DNA of 15,998 bases, from positions 1 through 15,998 of the forward strand of contig JAJRVC010000252.1 in assembly GCA_024277475.1 (NCBI GenBank), read 5' to 3'. The notes beneath the pieces are model-generated. The model saw nothing but the letters and a program-made list of their open reading frames with translations. It made no database searches and was not told the origin of the DNA. The stretch comes from Deltaproteobacteria bacterium (lineage in GTDB: Bacteria > Desulfobacterota > Desulfobacteria > Desulfobacterales > JAFDCJ01). Positions 13,519 through 15,998 of the stretch are shown here, piece by piece; within the stretch, counting starts at the first letter, position 1, and each line of letters starts with the position of its first letter. The position numbers and the translations under genes were made by a program.

Positions 13519-13548
13519 TTAACCGGGTGATTATAGTTTCCGGTTAAT
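13519..13548. promoter_or_regulatory. Candidate operator palindrome upstream of the oxidoreductase gene
   Basis: TTAACCGG (13519-13526) and CCGGTTAA (13541-13548) form a perfect 8-bp inverted repeat with 14 nt between, which include TATAGT (13532-13537). It lies 42-71 nt upstream of the start. A TTGACA at 13497-13502 is too far from TATAGT to form a standard promoter. The half-site is shared with 3443-3470. Confidence 0.4.
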
Positions 13549-13589
13549 GGAAGCCTCAATATTTTCTCATCGAAGAGGAGCAATGACGA

Positions 13590-15239
13590 ATGAAAACCTA
13601 CCGGGTGTCCAGAAAGGACTTTATCGTTCCCCTTTGCAGTTCAGCCTGCCCTGCCGGGGTTGACGTACCGCGTTACATACGGGCGGTAAAGGACGGGCGA
13701 TACGATGACGCGGTGGCGGTATTGCGTGAAAAGCTGCCATTGCCAACGGTATGCGCCGACGCTTGTTTCGCGCCTTGTGAAGACGTTTGCGCCTACAGAC
13801 AATTCGGGGAACCTCTAGCCATCAGAGCCCTGAAACGGGCGGCAATTGACAACGGCAGGGATGCCTGGCTCAAGAACAAACGACAGACCACGGCCACCGG
13901 CAAAAAAGTGGCTGTGGTGGGTGCCGGGCCGGCCGGATTGACGGCCGCCTATTACCTGGCCACCCAAGGCCACGGAGTGACCCTGTACGATGCCTGGGCC
14001 GAACCGGGTGGAACCCTGCGCTTCGGTATACCGGAATTCCGTCTCCCCAAGGAACGCGTCAAGCGCGATATCCAGTATATTTTGGATTTGGGGGTAAAAT
14101 TTAAGGGCAACACCCGGGTGGGCGTCGATATCACCTTCGACGACCTCAAACAAGGCCATGACGCTGTGTTCGTGGCCTGCGGGGTCATGGCCAATGCCGG
14201 TACGGATCTGCCGGGGGCCGAGGGCGACGGTGTCCTCTGGGGCTGGGATTTTTTAAAAGAGGTTTCCCAAGGCCGCAAATTCGATCTGGGATCTAAAGTA
14301 GCGGTGATCGGTGGCGGCAACGTGGCCCTGGACGCCGCCCGCACGGCCCGCCGCCTGGGAGCACCGGAAGTCACCCTGGTCTACCGGCGTACCCGGTGCG
14401 AGATGCCGGCCCACCCCGATGAAGTGGCTGCAGCGGAAGCCGAGGGAATTTCCATTCTCGAAAAATGGGCCCCCAACAAGGTGCTGTGCGGTGAACAGGT
14501 TATGGGCCTGGCACTCATCAGCTGTTCTTCGGAAGGCGACGGGGGCCGGGAATGTAAGTTGATTCTGGATGAAGATATCACCCACCGTCTGGATGCCAAT
14601 ACCATCATCGTGGCCATCGGCCAGGAGGCGGATCTGGAATTTCTCTCCGGCGATACCAATGTCTGTGTATCGCGCACAGAGTTGAAAATCAACCGTGATA
14701 CCCTGGAGACGGACAGCCCGGGTGTTTTTGCCGGCGGCGATGTCGTCACGGGACCTGCCTCCATCGTCAGTGCCATCGGCCAGGGCCGCAAAGCCGCCAA
14801 GGCCATCGACCGATATCTGGGAGGATCCGGGGATATCTCCGAGATCCTGGCACCGGCGGAAAATGAGGTGGAACTGGGTCCATTGCCTGAATCCGCCGAG
14901 CCCCGCCAGGAAATGCCCACCCTGGCATCCTGGCAGTGCATGGCCGAATTTGGGCAGGTGGAGACCGGACTCACCCATCGCCAGGTCGAGATCGAGGCAG
15001 GGCGTTGCCTCAACTGCGATGCGCGCAGATTCGAGGTGGTGCTCAACACAGAGAATTGTAAAGAGTGCGGATACTGCGTCGAGGTCTGCGGGGTCGACAC
15101 CTTCGGTCCGGCGGATTTCTTTAATACCAAGGGTTACCGGCCAATGCAGAGCAAATCCAGCGACTGGTGCGTGGGGTGCCTCAAGTGCTTCTATGCCTGT
15201 CCCGATTTCGCAATCGACATCAAAGAGGTCAGGACCTGA
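13590..15239 (+). CDS. GltD/NfnB-like FAD/NAD(P)H oxidoreductase with C-terminal 2[4Fe-4S] ferredoxin domain
   Basis: A 549-residue cytoplasmic flavoprotein. The N-terminal dihydropyrimidine-dehydrogenase-type Fe-S domain has C16, C20, C55, C59, C63 and C67. FAD binding is at VAVVGAGPAG (107-116), followed by EPGGTLRFGIPEFRLPK. NAD(P)H binding is at VAVIGGGNVALDAA (237-250) with YRRTRCEMPA (265-274), and the second FAD contact is PGVFAGGDVVTG (377-388). The tail carries two CxxCxxCxxxC clusters: C490/C493/C496/C500 and C527/C530/C533/C537. This layout fits an electron-transfer subunit moving electrons between NAD(P)H and ferredoxin. It precedes a 2-oxoacid:ferredoxin oxidoreductase alpha subunit, so it probably serves that complex; it is not a true glutamate synthase subunit. 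GAGGAG (13575-13580) precedes ATG 13590. An ATG at 13583 is out of frame. Confidence 0.85.
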   Translation: MKTYRVSRKDFIVPLCSSACPAGVDVPRYIRAVKDGRYDDAVAVLREKLPLPTVCADACFAPCEDVCAYRQFGEPLAIRALKRAAIDNGRDAWLKNKRQTTATGKKVAVVGAGPAGLTAAYYLATQGHGVTLYDAWAEPGGTLRFGIPEFRLPKERVKRDIQYILDLGVKFKGNTRVGVDITFDDLKQGHDAVFVACGVMANAGTDLPGAEGDGVLWGWDFLKEVSQGRKFDLGSKVAVIGGGNVALDAARTARRLGAPEVTLVYRRTRCEMPAHPDEVAAAEAEGISILEKWAPNKVLCGEQVMGLALISCSSEGDGGRECKLILDEDITHRLDANTIIVAIGQEADLEFLSGDTNVCVSRTELKINRDTLETDSPGVFAGGDVVTGPASIVSAIGQGRKAAKAIDRYLGGSGDISEILAPAENEVELGPLPESAEPRQEMPTLASWQCMAEFGQVETGLTHRQVEIEAGRCLNCDARRFEVVLNTENCKECGYCVEVCGVDTFGPADFFNTKGYRPMQSKSSDWCVGCLKCFYACPDFAIDIKEVRT

Positions 15240-15381
15240 ACCCGGACGTGCCGAAATAAAATAATGAATGTATTCCGGCTATTATATATAAAAGACTGAG
15301 CAAAGCGAAACCGTCCTTCAAAATTCTGCGGTTCTGCTGTTCGCTGTTTAATCCAGCCCATTGAAGCAGTCGGCGGCGGCG

Positions 15382-15410
15382 CTGACACCTTCAGTTCTTT
15401 ACACTATGTT
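15382..15410 (+). promoter_or_regulatory. Candidate sigma-70-type promoter of korA
   Basis: CTGACA (15382-15387), a 17-nt spacer and TATGTT (15405-15410) lie 48 nt upstream of the korA start. If real, korA has its own promoter as well as possible read-through from the oxidoreductase gene. Confidence 0.35.
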
Positions 15411-15457
15411 GTCAGATAAAGCCCGCTAAGGGCCTAACTCTACGAGAGGTCTTGAAT

Positions 15458-15998
15458 ATGAAACGATTTTTAGAAACCGGGAATTTTGCCATCGCCGAGG
15501 GCGCCATCCTGGCCGGTTGCCGTTTTTTCGGAGGATACCCAATAACACCGGCCACGGAGATTGCCGAGGCAATGAGTTCCCGTCTGCCCCAAGTCGGGGG
15601 AGTCTATTTGCAGGCGGAAGACGAATGTGCGGCCATGCATTTATGTATCGGTGCTTCATTAGGGGGCATGAAAGCAATGACCGCAACCTCGGGGCCCGGC
15701 TATATCCTATATGCGGATCCCTACGGTTGGGCTATTGGTTGTGAGATGCCGATGGTCGTGTTGAATTCAGGCCGCGTAGGGCCGGTTAGCGGGATTACCG
15801 GGGCACCGGGGCAAGGGGAGATATACATGATGCGTTACCCCACCCAGGGAGGCAATTATGAGGCGATTTGTCTGGCACACAACTCGGCTCAAGAGGCCAT
15901 GGCAATGGTCGTGGAAGCATTTTATCTCTCGGAACGGTTTCGGATGCCTGTTTCCGTTTTGGCCGACCAACTGATCACCGACGGTTTCGAGGACATCA
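15458..15998 (+). CDS. korA: 2-oxoacid:ferredoxin oxidoreductase, alpha subunit (KorA type), 5' part (runs off right edge)
   Basis: 180 codons are visible and the frame is still open at the end. The sequence shows the pyruvate/2-oxoglutarate:ferredoxin oxidoreductase alpha-subunit pattern: an early GNFAIAEGAILAGC, CRFFGGYPITPATEIAEAMS (21-40), the acidic AEDECAAM segment (53-60), IGASLGG-x4-TATSGPGY (64-82), and RVGPVSGITGAPGQG (106-120), where KorA proteins have a GPSTGLPT-PSQGD-like motif. These enzymes oxidatively decarboxylate a 2-oxoacid to acyl-CoA and reduce ferredoxin. The thiamine-binding beta subunit should lie downstream, outside the window. MRYPTQGGNYEAI departs from the usual MRWGTHGD, so the substrate (2-oxoglutarate or a branched or aromatic 2-oxoacid) is uncertain. 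GAGAGG (15444-15449) precedes the ATG; a 218-nt gap separates it from the oxidoreductase gene. Confidence 0.86.
   Translation, partial: MKRFLETGNFAIAEGAILAGCRFFGGYPITPATEIAEAMSSRLPQVGGVYLQAEDECAAMHLCIGASLGGMKAMTATSGPGYILYADPYGWAIGCEMPMVVLNSGRVGPVSGITGAPGQGEIYMMRYPTQGGNYEAICLAHNSAQEAMAMVVEAFYLSERFRMPVSVLADQLITDGFEDI

Noticed and set aside
13583..13652. Upstream ATG as an alternative start for the oxidoreductase or a leader peptide
   Set aside because: It is out of frame with the gene and ends at a nearby stop with no attenuation-like features, so the in-frame ATG at 13590 is preferred.
14253..15130. Long minus-strand frames opposite the oxidoreductase gene
   Set aside because: They are antisense shadows of a GC-rich gene whose plus-strand frame has all family motifs.

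Overview
The window looks like chromosome of a strictly anaerobic, sulfate-reducer-type delta-proteobacterium, most likely Desulfobacterales/Desulfobacterota. This is inferred from the gene set and from sequence style, not from a database search. The pointers are an IMP cyclohydrolase and an AICAR formyltransferase encoded as separate genes instead of one purH, a ferredoxin-linked 2-oxoacid oxidoreductase region, a rubrerythrin, an Slp-type lipoprotein, a PAS protein whose start (MVQPTYDELVQRV) is typical of that group, and many spacer arrays of degenerate TGAACC units. I see no rRNA, tRNA, CRISPR array, intact insertion sequence or phage gene.

Left part (1-3673): the minus strand carries the 5' part of a RecD2-type helicase, a short TrmO (tRNA t6A37 methyltransferase) and a large acetoacetyl-CoA synthetase. 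The 511-nt spacer between the last two holds three TGAACC arrays and a long hairpin element. A divergent spacer with a candidate promoter/operator separates these from plus-strand genes.

Centre left (3674-6469, plus strand): low-specificity threonine aldolase, then a decayed two-component relic (HisKA piece with its histidine changed to proline, joined out of frame to the tail of a FixJ/NarL-type regulator), then an APC-like membrane transporter.

Centre (6558-9374, minus strand): HD-domain hydrolase, IMP cyclohydrolase and AICAR formyltransferase. The first two are tightly coupled. The last is reached across a 244-nt spacer bounded by inverted TGAACC arrays. Together the two purH halves carry out the last two steps of IMP synthesis.

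Centre right (9375-12304): Slp-family lipoprotein (plus), then on the minus strand rubrerythrin and a 71-aa acidic zinc-ribbon protein. Its leader can fold into a multi-branched structure whose perfect 12-bp closing stem contains the ribosome-binding site, and a rho-independent terminator follows the gene. A palindromic repeat element lies at 10478-10612, and a GC-rich block able to form alternative hairpins at about 11838-11965.

Right end (12305-15998, plus strand): a double-PAS protein with a cysteine-rich tail and no recognisable output domain, a GltD-like FAD/NAD(P)H oxidoreductase with a C-terminal two-cluster ferredoxin domain, and the 5' part of a 2-oxoacid:ferredoxin oxidoreductase alpha subunit (KorA type). 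The last two probably work together in electron transfer between 2-oxoacids, ferredoxin and NAD(P)H.

I did not find an obvious new defence or biosynthetic system. The observations most worth checking are the structured leader of the zinc-ribbon gene, the consistent inward-facing geometry of the TGAACC arrays, the palindromic elements, and the matching AACCGG/CCGGTT palindromes upstream of two metabolic genes.
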